Of a DNA stretch of 64,000 bases, positions 47,411-55,797 are shown in pieces. The stretch comes from Candidatus Rhodoblastus alkanivorans. GTDB taxonomy: Bacteria > Pseudomonadota > Alphaproteobacteria > Rhizobiales > Beijerinckiaceae. The stretch lies in NCBI RefSeq assembly GCF_022760755.1, contig NZ_JAIVFP010000001.1, positions 3,700,001-3,764,000 of the forward strand. Direction: 5' to 3'. The notes beneath the pieces are model-generated. The model did no database searches. It was not told the DNA's origin and worked only from the letters and a program-made list of their open reading frames with translations. Numbering within the stretch: position 1 is the first letter of the stretch; the number at the start of each line of letters is the position of its first letter. Position numbers and translations under genes: made by a program.

Positions 47411-49584
47411 ACGCCAACCCTCGACTGGTCAGACTGCAATTGCCAGAGCTTGGCATAGAGGCCGCCACGGGCCAGAAGCTCGGCATGCGCGCCGATTTCG
47501 ACGATCTCGCCGGCGGCCATGCCGACGATCCGGGTGCAGGGGCGCAAGGCGGCGAGCCGGTGGGCGATGATGATGGTGGTGCGGCCTCGGGTGATGGCGC
47601 TCATATTGTTCTGGATGGTGCGCTCGCTCTCGTAATCGAGCGCCGAGGTCGCCTCGTCCAGAATGAGAATGCGCGGGTTGGTGACGAGGGCGCGGGCGAT
47701 GGCGACGCGCTGCCGCTGGCCGCCCGAGAGATTGGCGCCGCGCTCCTCGATGATGGTGTCATAGCCCTGCGGAAGCTGGGCGATGAATGCGTCGGCGCCG
47801 GCGAGGCGGGCGGCCTGCATCACCAGAGCGCGGGGCATGGCCGGATCGCCGAGCGCGATATTCTCGTGGATGGTGCGGTTGAACAGCAAATTTTCCTGAA
47901 GCACGACGCCAATCTGGCGGCGCAGCCAGCCCGGATCGAGCTGGGCGGCGTCGACGCCGTCGATCATGACCTGGCCGACCTGCGGACTGTAGAGGCGCTG
48001 GACCAGCTTGGTCAGGGTCGATTTTCCCGAGCCCGACTGGCCGACGACGCCGATGACCTCGCCCGGCGCGATCGACAGGCTGACATTGCGCAGGGCTTCC
48101 GGCGCGTCCGGCCGGTAGCGCATGGTCACGCCGCGAAATTCCACCGCGCCGCGCAAAGGCGGCAGAGTGAGGAAGCTCTGCGGCGTCGGCTCCGGCGGGG
48201 CGTTGAGAATGTCGCCGAGCCGCGCCACGGAAACCTGGACCTGCTGGAAATCCTGCCACAATTGCGAGAGGCGCAGGATCGGCTGCACCACCTGGCTTGC
48301 GATCATGTTGAAGGCGATCAGTTCGCCGACGGTCAGGGAGCCGGCGATCACCGCCTTGGCGCCGAAGAACAGGATCAGCGCGGTCGTGACCTTGCTGACA
48401 TATTGGATCATGTTCTGCCCGAGCGAGCCGAGCACGCCGACGTCGAAGGAGGTGCGGACATAGGCCGCGAGGCGCTCCTCCCATTGCGCCTGCATCATCG
48501 GCTCGACGCTCGCCGCCTTCAGGGTCTGGGCGCCGACGATCGATTCGACCAGAAATTGCTGCGACCGCGCGCCGCGATTGAATTTCTCGTTGATCTGCTC
48601 GCGCAGGAAGGGCCGCAGGACAGTCGCGATGATCAGATAGATCGGGATCGTCGCCAGGACGACCAGCGAAAGCTCGACCGAATAGATGAACATCACGACG
48701 AAGAAGATCACCGTGAACACGAGGTCGAGCAGCGAGGTCAGGCCCTGCCCTGTGAGAAAAGCGCGCACGGTTTCGAGCTCGCGCACGCGCGCCACCGTCT
48801 GGCCGGCGGCGCGGGTCTCGAAATAGGCGAGCGGCAGCCGGAACAAATGATGGAAGAGGCGCCGCCCCAGCTCCACATCTATCCGGTTGGTGGTGTGGCT
48901 CAGGGTATAGGCGCGCAGGAATTGCAGGATCGACTCGAACAGGCCGAGCGTGACCATGCCGACGATGAGGACGATCAGGGTGGACAGGCCCTTGTGCACC
49001 AGCACCTTGTCGACGACGAGCTGGAAGAAGATCGGCGTCGCCAGAGCGAAGAGCTGCACAAACAGCGAGGCCGCCACCACCTGCGCCAAAGGCCGGCGAT
49101 AGCGCAGGATTGACGGCAGGAACCATTTGAAGCCGAAGGTGCTGGGATCGACGCCGGCGCCGCCGAGGCGGCGGGTGACGAGGACGATCTCGCCGGACGA
49201 AAGCGCCGCGATCTCTTCCGCGCTTCCCTCGCGCGCCTTGTGATCGATCGGGTCGATCAGCCGCAGCCGCTCCTTGCTGGAGCCTGCCGCGAGCACGGCG
49301 AAGCCGCCGTCCTTGAGGCCGATGATCGCCGGCAGCGGCAGGGCCGCGAAACGCTCCGCCTTCGCGTTGCGCACCACGCGGGATTTCAGCCCCAGGATAT
49401 GAGCGGCGCGCACAAGATCGTCGGCCTCGGCCAGGCGGCCCGTCAGCGCAAGCTGATGGCGCAATTGCGCAGGCTCGGCGGCGATGCGGTAATAGCCCGA
49501 AATCAGCGCCAGACCCGTCAGCCCGGCATCCCCCGTCGGCTGCGCGGAATTCGGCGAGAGGGGGGACTTGACTTCCGAATCCAT
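47407..49584 (-). CDS. type I secretion ABC transporter (HlyB-like)
   Basis: 725 residues in three parts: an N-terminal C39-like domain (GLALISGYYRIAAEPAQLRH) lacking the protease cysteine, as in RTX-toxin transporters; a six-helix membrane domain; and an ATPase with Walker A VVGQSGSGKSTLTKL, signature LSGGQRQRVAIA and Walker B RILILDEATSAL. A degenerate C39 domain means the substrate has no double-Gly leader and is probably an RTX-like protein with a C-terminal signal. No such substrate is in the window. The ATG is at 49584. Confidence 0.92.
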   Translation of the reverse strand: MDSEVKSPLSPNSAQPTGDAGLTGLALISGYYRIAAEPAQLRHQLALTGRLAEADDLVRAAHILGLKSRVVRNAKAERFAALPLPAIIGLKDGGFAVLAAGSSKERLRLIDPIDHKAREGSAEEIAALSSGEIVLVTRRLGGAGVDPSTFGFKWFLPSILRYRRPLAQVVAASLFVQLFALATPIFFQLVVDKVLVHKGLSTLIVLIVGMVTLGLFESILQFLRAYTLSHTTNRIDVELGRRLFHHLFRLPLAYFETRAAGQTVARVRELETVRAFLTGQGLTSLLDLVFTVIFFVVMFIYSVELSLVVLATIPIYLIIATVLRPFLREQINEKFNRGARSQQFLVESIVGAQTLKAASVEPMMQAQWEERLAAYVRTSFDVGVLGSLGQNMIQYVSKVTTALILFFGAKAVIAGSLTVGELIAFNMIASQVVQPILRLSQLWQDFQQVQVSVARLGDILNAPPEPTPQSFLTLPPLRGAVEFRGVTMRYRPDAPEALRNVSLSIAPGEVIGVVGQSGSGKSTLTKLVQRLYSPQVGQVMIDGVDAAQLDPGWLRRQIGVVLQENLLFNRTIHENIALGDPAMPRALVMQAARLAGADAFIAQLPQGYDTIIEERGANLSGGQRQRVAIARALVTNPRILILDEATSALDYESERTIQNNMSAITRGRTTIIIAHRLAALRPCTRIVGMAAGEIVEIGAHAELLARGGLYAKLWQLQSDQSRVGV

Positions 49585-49629
49585 GAGCTTGGTTCTGAAA
49601 CTATGGGTTGCGCAAAGCTTGATGCAATA

Positions 49630-49660
49630 TTTATAGGCTCAGCCGAACCTTCTCGTCCAA
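49630..49660 (-). promoter_or_regulatory. possible sigma-70-type promoter of the T1SS genes
   Basis: TTGGAC and TATAAA on the minus strand, 19 bp apart, about 46 bp before the ABC transporter ATG. The spacing is longer than ideal, so it is only a candidate. Confidence 0.35.
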
Positions 49661-49714
49661 TGAATCCGCGCCTTTGGAAACGTTTCAGCCGATCGTCCCC
49701 GGACCGGCCGACAT

Positions 49715-50150
49715 TCATCCGAGCCAGATCATGGCTGCGGCGAAACGGACGAATCGCGCGAAGCGGACGGTAGGACGGTCGAAGCGTGTTGCGAAGCGTC
49801 GAAAGTGCTTCGTTCGATTGAAGCGCCGCTCGATCCGGTTTCGGTGTTTGTAATCGGTTGCGTCATGAGGGATCAGGACCTTTCGACGACTGCTGGCGGA
49901 GATGACCGCTTCCGCGCCCATGCCAGCGATCTGTTCGCGCAAGGCGTTACTGCCACGGACATTGTCGGCGAGCATGTGATCCTGGTGATCAGTCCGTCTC
50001 GGGAACGCCCCGGAGCCTGGTTCTGACGCCCCCTTTTTCCGGTCGCCGCCTGCGGTGGGCGCACACGATAGCGCTGTCGAGCATCAGATATTGGTTGTCC
50101 TGATCCTTGATCAGCGCGCGGACCCGAATCATAAAATCCGGATCGATATG
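49715..50150 (-). pseudogene. decayed IS5-type transposase
   Basis: Reading the minus strand, the family pieces fall in different frames. DNQYLMLDSAIVCAHRR (first catalytic Asp) is in one frame, GRSRDGLITRI in a second, and MLADNVRGSNALREQI through YKHRNRIERRFNRTKHFRRFATRFDR (second Asp, final Glu) to a C-terminal AAAMIWLG in a third. Between GLITRI and MLADNV about 100-130 bp of the usual gene are missing. It is a frameshifted, internally deleted OrfB-like remnant; ends and terminal repeats were not defined. It sits between the T1SS operon and tRNA-His. Confidence 0.75.
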
Positions 50151-50283
50151 AGGCGCCGCTCAAGCAATTTGTGAATCATGAATGTCGCTTGGTCCCAGCG
50201 GTCGCGCCGAAAAGCGGGCGGCGCGCTTTCGCAAAAACGCCGCCCTGACGAGCGACGCGGGCGGCCGGGCGGATGATTTGAGA

Positions 50284-50360
50284 TGGTACCGCCACCCCGG
50301 CTCGAACGGGGGACCTCTAGATCCACAATCTAGCGCTCTAACCAACTGAGCTATGGCGGC
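50284..50360 (-). tRNA. tRNA-His (anticodon GTG)
   Basis: A 77-base cloverleaf including an encoded CCA. The acceptor arms GCCGCCA and TGGCGGT close with a G1-U72 pair and A73; the D arm has GCTCAGTTGGTTAGAGC, the anticodon loop TTGTGGA gives GTG, and the T loop is TTCGAGC between CCCCG and CGGGG. The base before G1 is A, so the usual extra G-1 of tRNA-His is not encoded, a state described for many alphaproteobacteria. Confidence 0.95.
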
Positions 50361-50501
50361 TGGAATTTCGGCGGAACCTAAAGCGGCGTGCGCGCGAATG
50401 CAAGAGCATCGCGCGCCCATTTTTCACGCTTGAAGACGTTCGCCCTGGACAAGTTCGCGTCCGGGAATGGGGCGGCGAAGCGAAGGGCTTCGCCGGCCCG
50501 G

Positions 50502-50963
50502 TCAGCGCGACTTGAACGTCTTGTCCATCTGCTCCTTGAGCGGAGCTGCGGCGTCGGCGGCGACCTGCTGGGCGAGAGCGGTGAGTTCCTTGGCCTGAGA
50601 GGTCAGGGCCTCATATTGCTTGCGCATATGTTCGCTCTGCAGCGCGATCGCCTCGCTGACGCTGCGAACACCGGCCAGCGCCTGGACATATTGCACCGAC
50701 GCGGCGGTGTTGGCCTGATAGGCTTCCATCGCCTTGGCGGAAAAGGCCTGCAGGCTCTTGCTCGCGGCGAGGAAGGAATTTTCCATCGCACCGGCGGTTT
50801 CCGCGGCGGCCTGTTTGGCCGCCTTCTGAACCTTGGCGGTTTCGGCCGCCAAAGGAGCGGCCGCCTCCGCGACCGTCTCGGCGACGGCCTCGACGGGCGT
50901 CTCCGCCGCAGGCGTTTCACCCGCGGGCGCCGCCGTCTTGGTTTTGCGCGGACCGGTCGCCAT
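50502..50963 (-). CDS. phasin family protein
   Basis: 153 residues, Ala-rich and helical, no signal peptide. A low-complexity Lys/Pro/Ala/Glu N-terminus is followed by the phasin core (SLQAFSAKAMEAYQANTAAS, then SVSEAIALQSEHMRKQYEAL). Phasins coat polyhydroxyalkanoate granules and control their size. The ATG overlaps the stop of the upstream phasin gene by one base (TAATG), so both are translated from one message. No PHA synthase is in the window. Confidence 0.88.
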   Translation of the reverse strand: MATGPRKTKTAAPAGETPAAETPVEAVAETVAEAAAPLAAETAKVQKAAKQAAAETAGAMENSFLAASKSLQAFSAKAMEAYQANTAASVQYVQALAGVRSVSEAIALQSEHMRKQYEALTSQAKELTALAQQVAADAAAPLKEQMDKTFKSR

Positions 50964-51334
50964 TATTTCGTTTCCGTCGATGAGGAGACGACTTTCTTCA
51001 CGGCTTCGCCCAGTTCCTTGGCCTGCTCCTGGACGCTCGCGACCTGCGCCTTCAGAAATTCGGACTGGATCGTGAGGATTTCCTTGGGATCCTTGGCATG
51101 GACAAGCTTGTCGGCGAGGTCGAAGGCCGCCTTCACATTGGCTTCGGCGAAACCGATGGCCTTGGAGCTGACTTCCTTGGCGTTGGTGGCCATGGATTCG
51201 GCGGCGGCCTCGGACTGGCTGGTCGCCTTCTGGGCGGCGGCGACAAAACTGTCAAAAGCTTTGCGCGCCTGATCGACGGTCTTCTCGGCGAATTCGCGGA
51301 CCTCGGCAGGAATTTCGAGATTGAGATTGCTCAT
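50963..51334 (-). CDS. phasin family protein
   Basis: 123 residues, a compact phasin: PAEVREFAEKTVDQARKAFD, then EILTIQSEFLKAQVASVQEQ, the most conserved stretch of the family. GAGG lies ahead of the ATG and a good promoter is found about 75 bp upstream. It differs clearly from its downstream neighbour, so the two are an old duplication or independent members rather than a recent tandem copy. Confidence 0.9.
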   Translation of the reverse strand: MSNLNLEIPAEVREFAEKTVDQARKAFDSFVAAAQKATSQSEAAAESMATNAKEVSSKAIGFAEANVKAAFDLADKLVHAKDPKEILTIQSEFLKAQVASVQEQAKELGEAVKKVVSSSTETK

Positions 51335-51409
51335 AGGATTTTCCTCGTTTTGGCGGGCGGGTTTGTATGGAAATTCCCCGTCCGCGCCTCATCCAGCATT
51401 GCGATTTGC

Positions 51410-51438
51410 CTTATAACGGGGAAATTGCTGCGCTGCAA
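51410..51438 (-). promoter_or_regulatory. sigma-70-type promoter of the phasin operon
   Basis: On the minus strand TTGCAG and TATAAG are separated by exactly 17 bp. The region around the -35 contains TTGCAGCGCAGCAA and, further upstream, CTGCGGCGCA, similar to TGC-rich sites bound by PhaR in related bacteria. The promoter match is good; PhaR control is speculative. Confidence 0.6.
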
Positions 51439-51555
51439 TGTTCATTGTGCGCCGCAGCAAACTTTCTGGCGCCCGAGAGCCGCAGGCAATTAAGCATAAG
51501 CGCATGTAGCAGGGAATGAAATGGATCAAATGTGGATTCGCGGCCCCGGACGTGT

Positions 51556-51570
51556 TTAAGATTTGGTTAA
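51556..51570 (+). promoter_or_regulatory. CtrA-type site before the histidine kinase
   Basis: TTAA, seven bases (GATTTGG), TTAA: the full CtrA consensus, 81 bp before the kinase start. Two further copies precede the outer-membrane protein genes downstream. Binding is inferred. Confidence 0.55.
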
Positions 51571-51651
51571 GGCGCGCCGCCCCCGCCCCGCCGAGTCGCG
51601 GCCAGGGGACGGCGTCCCGGGGAGTCCAGATTTCCATGGCCGAAGCTATCC

Positions 51652-54402
51652 ATGGCTGACGAAAACGAAAAAGGCCGCAAGAGCGGCGCCATTGCCGCCG
51701 ATGTGGCGGCGGCGCTGGCCGAACCGGCGCTGGCCTCGCTCGCGCGCGCCGGGGCGCCTATCGTCGTCGCCGCAGGCGAGCCGCCGCGGGTCGTCCACGC
51801 CAATGGACCCGCTTTGGCGCTTTTCGGCGCCCACGCGGCGGACGACCTGACCGTTCAGCTTTTCCACGCCGATTCCCCCGGCGCGCGGCGCCTTGCCGAA
51901 CTGGCGCGGATCGCGCCGCCCGGCGCCGCCCGGCTGGAGCGCGCGCCATTTGGGGGGCCCGGCGCCGTCACTTTGCTGTGCCGTCGCACGGCGGGCGAAA
52001 ATCCCTTGTTCGTCATCGCCGGCCTCGGCCTGCGCGCCAGCCGGCCGCCGCCGCGCGCCGCCGCCCCGCCCCGCGCCGCCGCGCCTCACGCGGACGCTTT
52101 CGTTCCGGGGCCCCGCTCCGCGCTTTCGGCGCTGCGGGCGCGGCTCGACGCGCGCTTCCCCGGCCTCCCGCCGGCGCGTTTCCTCTGGCGGACCGACTCC
52201 CGCAATGTCGTCATCCAGATCACGCCGCCGCTCGCCGAAATCGTCGGCCCCGGTTGCGCCGATCTCGTCGGCCGCGATTTTGCGGAGGCGGCGGAAGTTC
52301 TCGGGTTCGACCCGCGCGGCGAATTGGCCGAGGCTTTGCGGGCGCGGATCACCTTCAGCAGGGTCGACGTCGATTGGCCGGTGGAGCGGGAGGGCGCGGC
52401 TGCGCCCGTGACCGTCGGCGGGCTGCCGGTTTTCGACCATCGCGGGGATTTTGAGGGCTGGCGCGGCTTCGGCGTGGTTCATCTCGATCGCCTGCGCGAG
52501 GCGCCCGTCGTCGCCGAGCCTTTCCGCGAGCCCGCGGACGAAGCGCCGCCAGCGACGGCGCCGCCCGCCCCGCCGCCCGGCGTTTCCGGCGTCGTCGTTC
52601 CTCTGCGCCCGCTCAACACGGCGCGGTCGGGCCCGGCCGAATCAGACCTGGCGCCTGACTTGCCGCCCGATTCCGGAAATCCGGCGCGCGAGGAGGGCGA
52701 GGACGACTTGGCTTTGGTCGCGCTGGCGCCGCATGAACGCTCCGCCTTTCGCGAAATCGCGCGGGCGCTCGGCGCGCGCGGGCCAAAGGCCGACGCGCTC
52801 GACGCCGAGCGCAAAAACTTGGACGCCGAGCGCAAGACCTTGGACGCCGAGCGCAAGACCTTGGACGCCGGGCTCGGCGCGGACGCCCCTCCGTCGACGC
52901 CGGTCGAAGCGGGCGGCGGCGCATTCGACTCCGGCCTCGCCGAGGCTCTCCCGATCGGTCTGATCGTGAAGCGCGGCGCCGACCTGCTCTTCATCAACCG
53001 GCTGGCGCTCGACTGGCTCGGCTATGCCGATCTCCCCGCCCTCGCCGAAGCCGGAGGCTTGCGCGCGGCGTTCCGCTTCGCGGCCGACGATCTCGCGCCC
53101 GACCAGAAAAAGACCCTGTTGGCGCGCCCCGCCGGCGGCGAGACCTTCTCCACCGACGTTCATTGCGCGCGCCTCGTCTGGGGCGGCGAGCCGGCCGAGC
53201 TTTTGACGCTCGCGCGGCCTTCCGCGGCGGCGCTGGAGCAGCGCGTCGGCGTGCTCGATGCGAGCCTGCGTCAGCGCGAGATGGAAAGCGACGAGATGCA
53301 GTCCATGCTCGACGCCGCCGTCGACGGCGTCGTCCTGATCAACGCCGACGGCGTGATCCTCGGCCTCGACCGCAAGGCGGAGGCTCTGCTCGATTACGAC
53401 CGCAACAGAATCGCCGGCGAAAATTTCACTTTGCTGTTTGCGCGCGAATCCCAGGTCTCGGCGCTCGAACATCTCACCCGCGCCAAGGCGGGCGCGGAAC
53501 GGCACGGACGCGAGGCGTTCGCGCGCGCGCGCCAGGGCGCGGCGATCCCGGTCCATCTCACCATCGGCAGGCTCGGCAAGGCGGTCGAAGGCAAATATTG
53601 CCTGATCCTGCGCGACCTGAGCCATTGGAAACAGACCGAGCGCGCGATGGACCAGGCGCGCGAGCAGGCGGAGCGCGACAGCCAGGCGAAGTCGGAATTT
53701 CTGGCCAAGGTGAGCCATGAGATCCGCACGCCGCTGAATGCGATCCTCGGCTTCGCCGAAGTCATCATGGACGAGCGCTTCGGCCCCGTCGGCAACGAGC
53801 GCTACAAGGACTATTTGCGCGACATTCACGCCTCCGGCGCCCATGTGCTGAGTCTTGTCAACGATCTGCTCGACCTGTCCAAGATCGAGGCGGGCAAGCT
53901 GGAGCTAAATGTCGCTGCGGTGGACGCCAATCGCGTCGTCTCGGAATGCGTGTCGCTGATGCAGCCCCAGGCCAACCGGGAACGGGTCATCACGCGGCTG
54001 GCGCTCGCCGCCAATCTTCCTCCCGTCCATGCCGACGAACGCTCTCTGCGCCAGATCATCATCAATCTGCTCGCCAACGCCGTGCGCTACAACGAGCCGG
54101 GCGGACAGGTGATCGTCTCGACCGCGCTCGGCGATTCCGGCCACGCCGTCCTTCGCGTCAAGGACACCGGCGTCGGCATGAGCGAGAGCGAATTGCGCAC
54201 GGCGCTGGAGCCGTTCCGGCAAGTCGCGCCAGGACGGGGCGGCACCGGGCTCGGCCTGCCGCTGACCAAGGCCTTGGCCGAGGCCAATGGCGCCGGCTTC
54301 TCGATCAAGAGCCGGAAGAACGAGGGAACGCTGGTCGAGGTCATCCTGCCGCTCGCGCCCGGCGCGGCGGAGGCGGCGTCGGCGGGAGGCGGGCAGCGTT
54401 AG
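51652..54402 (+). CDS. pdhS: PdhS-like (PleC/DivJ family) sensor histidine kinase
   Basis: 916 residues, apparently cytoplasmic. A long Ala/Pro-rich N-terminal half holds weak PAS-like segments; a clear PAS domain lies near residues 545-655 (AAVDGVVLINADGVILGLDRK). The phospho-acceptor His sits in FLAKVSHEIRTPLNAILGFAEV, followed by SLVNDLLDLSKIEAGKLEL. ATP-binding boxes follow (NLLANAVRYNEPGG; VKDTGVGMSES; GGTGLGLPLTKALAEANGA). The H-box sequence matches the PleC/DivJ/PdhS group that controls DivK and thereby CtrA. A CtrA-type site upstream suggests feedback. The start codon lacks a strong ribosome-binding site. Confidence 0.85.
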   Translation: MADENEKGRKSGAIAADVAAALAEPALASLARAGAPIVVAAGEPPRVVHANGPALALFGAHAADDLTVQLFHADSPGARRLAELARIAPPGAARLERAPFGGPGAVTLLCRRTAGENPLFVIAGLGLRASRPPPRAAAPPRAAAPHADAFVPGPRSALSALRARLDARFPGLPPARFLWRTDSRNVVIQITPPLAEIVGPGCADLVGRDFAEAAEVLGFDPRGELAEALRARITFSRVDVDWPVEREGAAAPVTVGGLPVFDHRGDFEGWRGFGVVHLDRLREAPVVAEPFREPADEAPPATAPPAPPPGVSGVVVPLRPLNTARSGPAESDLAPDLPPDSGNPAREEGEDDLALVALAPHERSAFREIARALGARGPKADALDAERKNLDAERKTLDAERKTLDAGLGADAPPSTPVEAGGGAFDSGLAEALPIGLIVKRGADLLFINRLALDWLGYADLPALAEAGGLRAAFRFAADDLAPDQKKTLLARPAGGETFSTDVHCARLVWGGEPAELLTLARPSAAALEQRVGVLDASLRQREMESDEMQSMLDAAVDGVVLINADGVILGLDRKAEALLDYDRNRIAGENFTLLFARESQVSALEHLTRAKAGAERHGREAFARARQGAAIPVHLTIGRLGKAVEGKYCLILRDLSHWKQTERAMDQAREQAERDSQAKSEFLAKVSHEIRTPLNAILGFAEVIMDERFGPVGNERYKDYLRDIHASGAHVLSLVNDLLDLSKIEAGKLELNVAAVDANRVVSECVSLMQPQANRERVITRLALAANLPPVHADERSLRQIIINLLANAVRYNEPGGQVIVSTALGDSGHAVLRVKDTGVGMSESELRTALEPFRQVAPGRGGTGLGLPLTKALAEANGAGFSIKSRKNEGTLVEVILPLAPGAAEAASAGGGQR
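52801..52863 (+). repeat. 21-bp tandem repeat in the kinase gene
   Basis: Three consecutive 21-bp units encode DAERKNL, DAERKTL and DAERKTL, with a partial fourth. The units are nearly identical at the DNA level, so the expansion is recent. They form a charged heptad, possibly a short coiled-coil linker before the PAS region. Confidence 0.8.
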
Positions 54403-54412
54403 GAGGAGACCG

Positions 54413-54703
54413 ATGGAGCCAGCAATGCGCGAGCGCCTGATGATGGCCGGCCTCACCGAAGCCGACATCGCCTGGTTCGACGCCTTCAACTGCGACGACG
54501 CCCGCGTGCCCAAGCCGCGCGCCGATGAAATCGCCGATTACCGGCGCCGCGAGGCCGGGCTGAACGCCAGCATCGCCGCGCTCACCTTTTCGGAGCGGGG
54601 CGAATCAGGCGAAGGCCGCCTTGCGGCGGCCATTGGGGCGCGGGTCGCCGACGCCCAGGACGAAATTGACTCCGAAGCCGAAGGCGGCGACGGCGAGGAC
54701 TGA
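54413..54703 (+). CDS. small acidic protein of unknown function
   Basis: 96 residues, helical and acidic at the C-terminus (DAQDEIDSEAEGGDGED), no signal peptide or membrane segment. The stop codon of the kinase gene forms part of its Shine-Dalgarno sequence (TAGGAGGAG), 10 bp before the ATG, so its translation is tied to the kinase. It may act in the same signalling circuit, but no domain was recognised. Confidence 0.6.
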   Translation: MEPAMRERLMMAGLTEADIAWFDAFNCDDARVPKPRADEIADYRRREAGLNASIAALTFSERGESGEGRLAAAIGARVADAQDEIDSEAEGGDGED

Positions 54704-54708
54704 CGCCA

Positions 54709-55566
54709 TCAGCCGTCGGGCGTGATGCGGATGCCGGCGCGGAATTCCTGCGCGCTCAGGTTGGGGCCGAGGTTGAGATAGCGGTAGCCGATATCGACCT
54801 TGAGCAACTGCGAAATGTCGTAGGAGAAACCAGCCATCAAGGCATAGGCGAAATTGTAGGCCGTGGTATGCGGGCCGCTGTTGTTGATGTAGCCGAGATG
54901 ATAGCAGGGCACGCCGCCAAGTCCGGTCGAGCCGCCGCAGAAGGTGTTGCCGTCGCCATAGGCCTGGCCGTTGGAGAAGGCAAAGGTGACATTCGATTGC
55001 GTGCGGACATAGGCGAGGCCGGCGCCGGCGCCGATATAGGGCGTCACGCCGTACCAATGGCCAAGGTCGAGATAAGCGTTCATCAGATAGGCGCTGGCGT
55101 TGACCTTGCTCCACGAATTGGCCGAGCAGCCCACCGTATAGACATAGCCCGGATTGCTCGTATCGGCGTCGACCGGACAACCTCCCACGGGCGTAAGGGG
55201 GTTTATCGACGACCATGCGATGCTGCTGCCGGTCCCCGTCCCCGCATAATAAGTGGAGCGGTTTTTCGTGAAGGGCGTCATGTAATCCGCCGTCAGATCG
55301 ACGCGGAACATGCTGTTGAACTGGTAGCCGACGCCGAGCGTCGCGCCGAAATTGGTGTTGGTCAGCGAACCGAAGACATCGGTGTTGTAGGTCATGTCAT
55401 AGCCAGTGGCGTCGGCGCGCAAATACCAGCCGCTCCCCAGTTCGACGAGGGGTGAATCCTCCTGCTGATAGGCGGGCGGCATGTTCAGGTCGGCTGCGCG
55501 GGCGGCCGAGCCGCCGGCTGACCAGGCCATGAGCGCGGCGGCGGCCGCATGAATGGTCTTACGCAT
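54709..55566 (-). CDS. outer-membrane beta-barrel protein (Omp25/31-like)
   Basis: 285 residues. The signal peptide (RKTIHAAAAALMAWSAGGSAARAA) is followed by alternating beta-strands typical of an 8-stranded barrel; GVGYQFNSMFRVDLTADYM and a C-terminal KVDIGYRYLNLG are family landmarks. The last residues do not end in Phe. It resembles its upstream neighbour at 55798. GAGGAAAG precedes the ATG. A CtrA-type site lies about 70-84 bp upstream. Confidence 0.88.
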   Translation of the reverse strand: MRKTIHAAAAALMAWSAGGSAARAADLNMPPAYQQEDSPLVELGSGWYLRADATGYDMTYNTDVFGSLTNTNFGATLGVGYQFNSMFRVDLTADYMTPFTKNRSTYYAGTGTGSSIAWSSINPLTPVGGCPVDADTSNPGYVYTVGCSANSWSKVNASAYLMNAYLDLGHWYGVTPYIGAGAGLAYVRTQSNVTFAFSNGQAYGDGNTFCGGSTGLGGVPCYHLGYINNSGPHTTAYNFAYALMAGFSYDISQLLKVDIGYRYLNLGPNLSAQEFRAGIRITPDG

Positions 55567-55633
55567 GTCTTTCCTCTTCGCCTGCCGGGGCGCGACGCTG
55601 CGCCGAACATGGAAAGAGTGTGAAGGAAGAGGG

Positions 55634-55650
55634 TTAATCGCGACTTAACC
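55634..55650 (+). promoter_or_regulatory. CtrA-type site before the first outer-membrane protein gene
   Basis: TTAA, TCGCGAC, TTAACC: full CtrA consensus, also part of a GGTTAA / TTAACC inverted repeat (55632-55650). It lies 68 bp before the ATG of the barrel gene on the opposite strand. Confidence 0.6.
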
Positions 55651-55735
55651 TTAATGAGTACCGCAACAAAATTTGCTAGACTGAAAGGGTGCGATGGAAA
55701 GCGATTATCGCGGGCGCAAAATGACTTTACGAAAA

Positions 55736-55768
55736 TAAAAAGGGGCGAAAGCCTTGCGCTTTCGCCCC
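55736..55768 (-). terminator. intrinsic terminator of the second outer-membrane protein gene
   Basis: A 10-bp stem (GGGGCGAAAG / CTTTCGCCCC) followed on the minus strand by a T-rich run. It starts about 30 bp after the stop at 55798 and separates the two barrel genes into independent units. Confidence 0.85.
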
Positions 55769-55797
55769 CGTGACAAGCGTGCGGCTGAAAGATCCGC

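Larger units (their letters stand above)
51335..51651. other. 317-bp divergent regulatory region
   Basis: Lies between the phasin operon (minus) and the histidine kinase (plus). It holds the phasin promoter at 51410-51438, TGC/GCA-rich sequence overlapping and upstream of it that could bind a PhaR-type repressor, and a CtrA-type site at 51556-51570. No gene seen. Confidence 0.6.

Noticed and set aside
50472-50492. GGCGAAGC / GCTTCGCC hairpin after the phasin operon as a terminator
   Set aside because: No T-run follows on the minus strand, so it cannot be supported as an intrinsic terminator.
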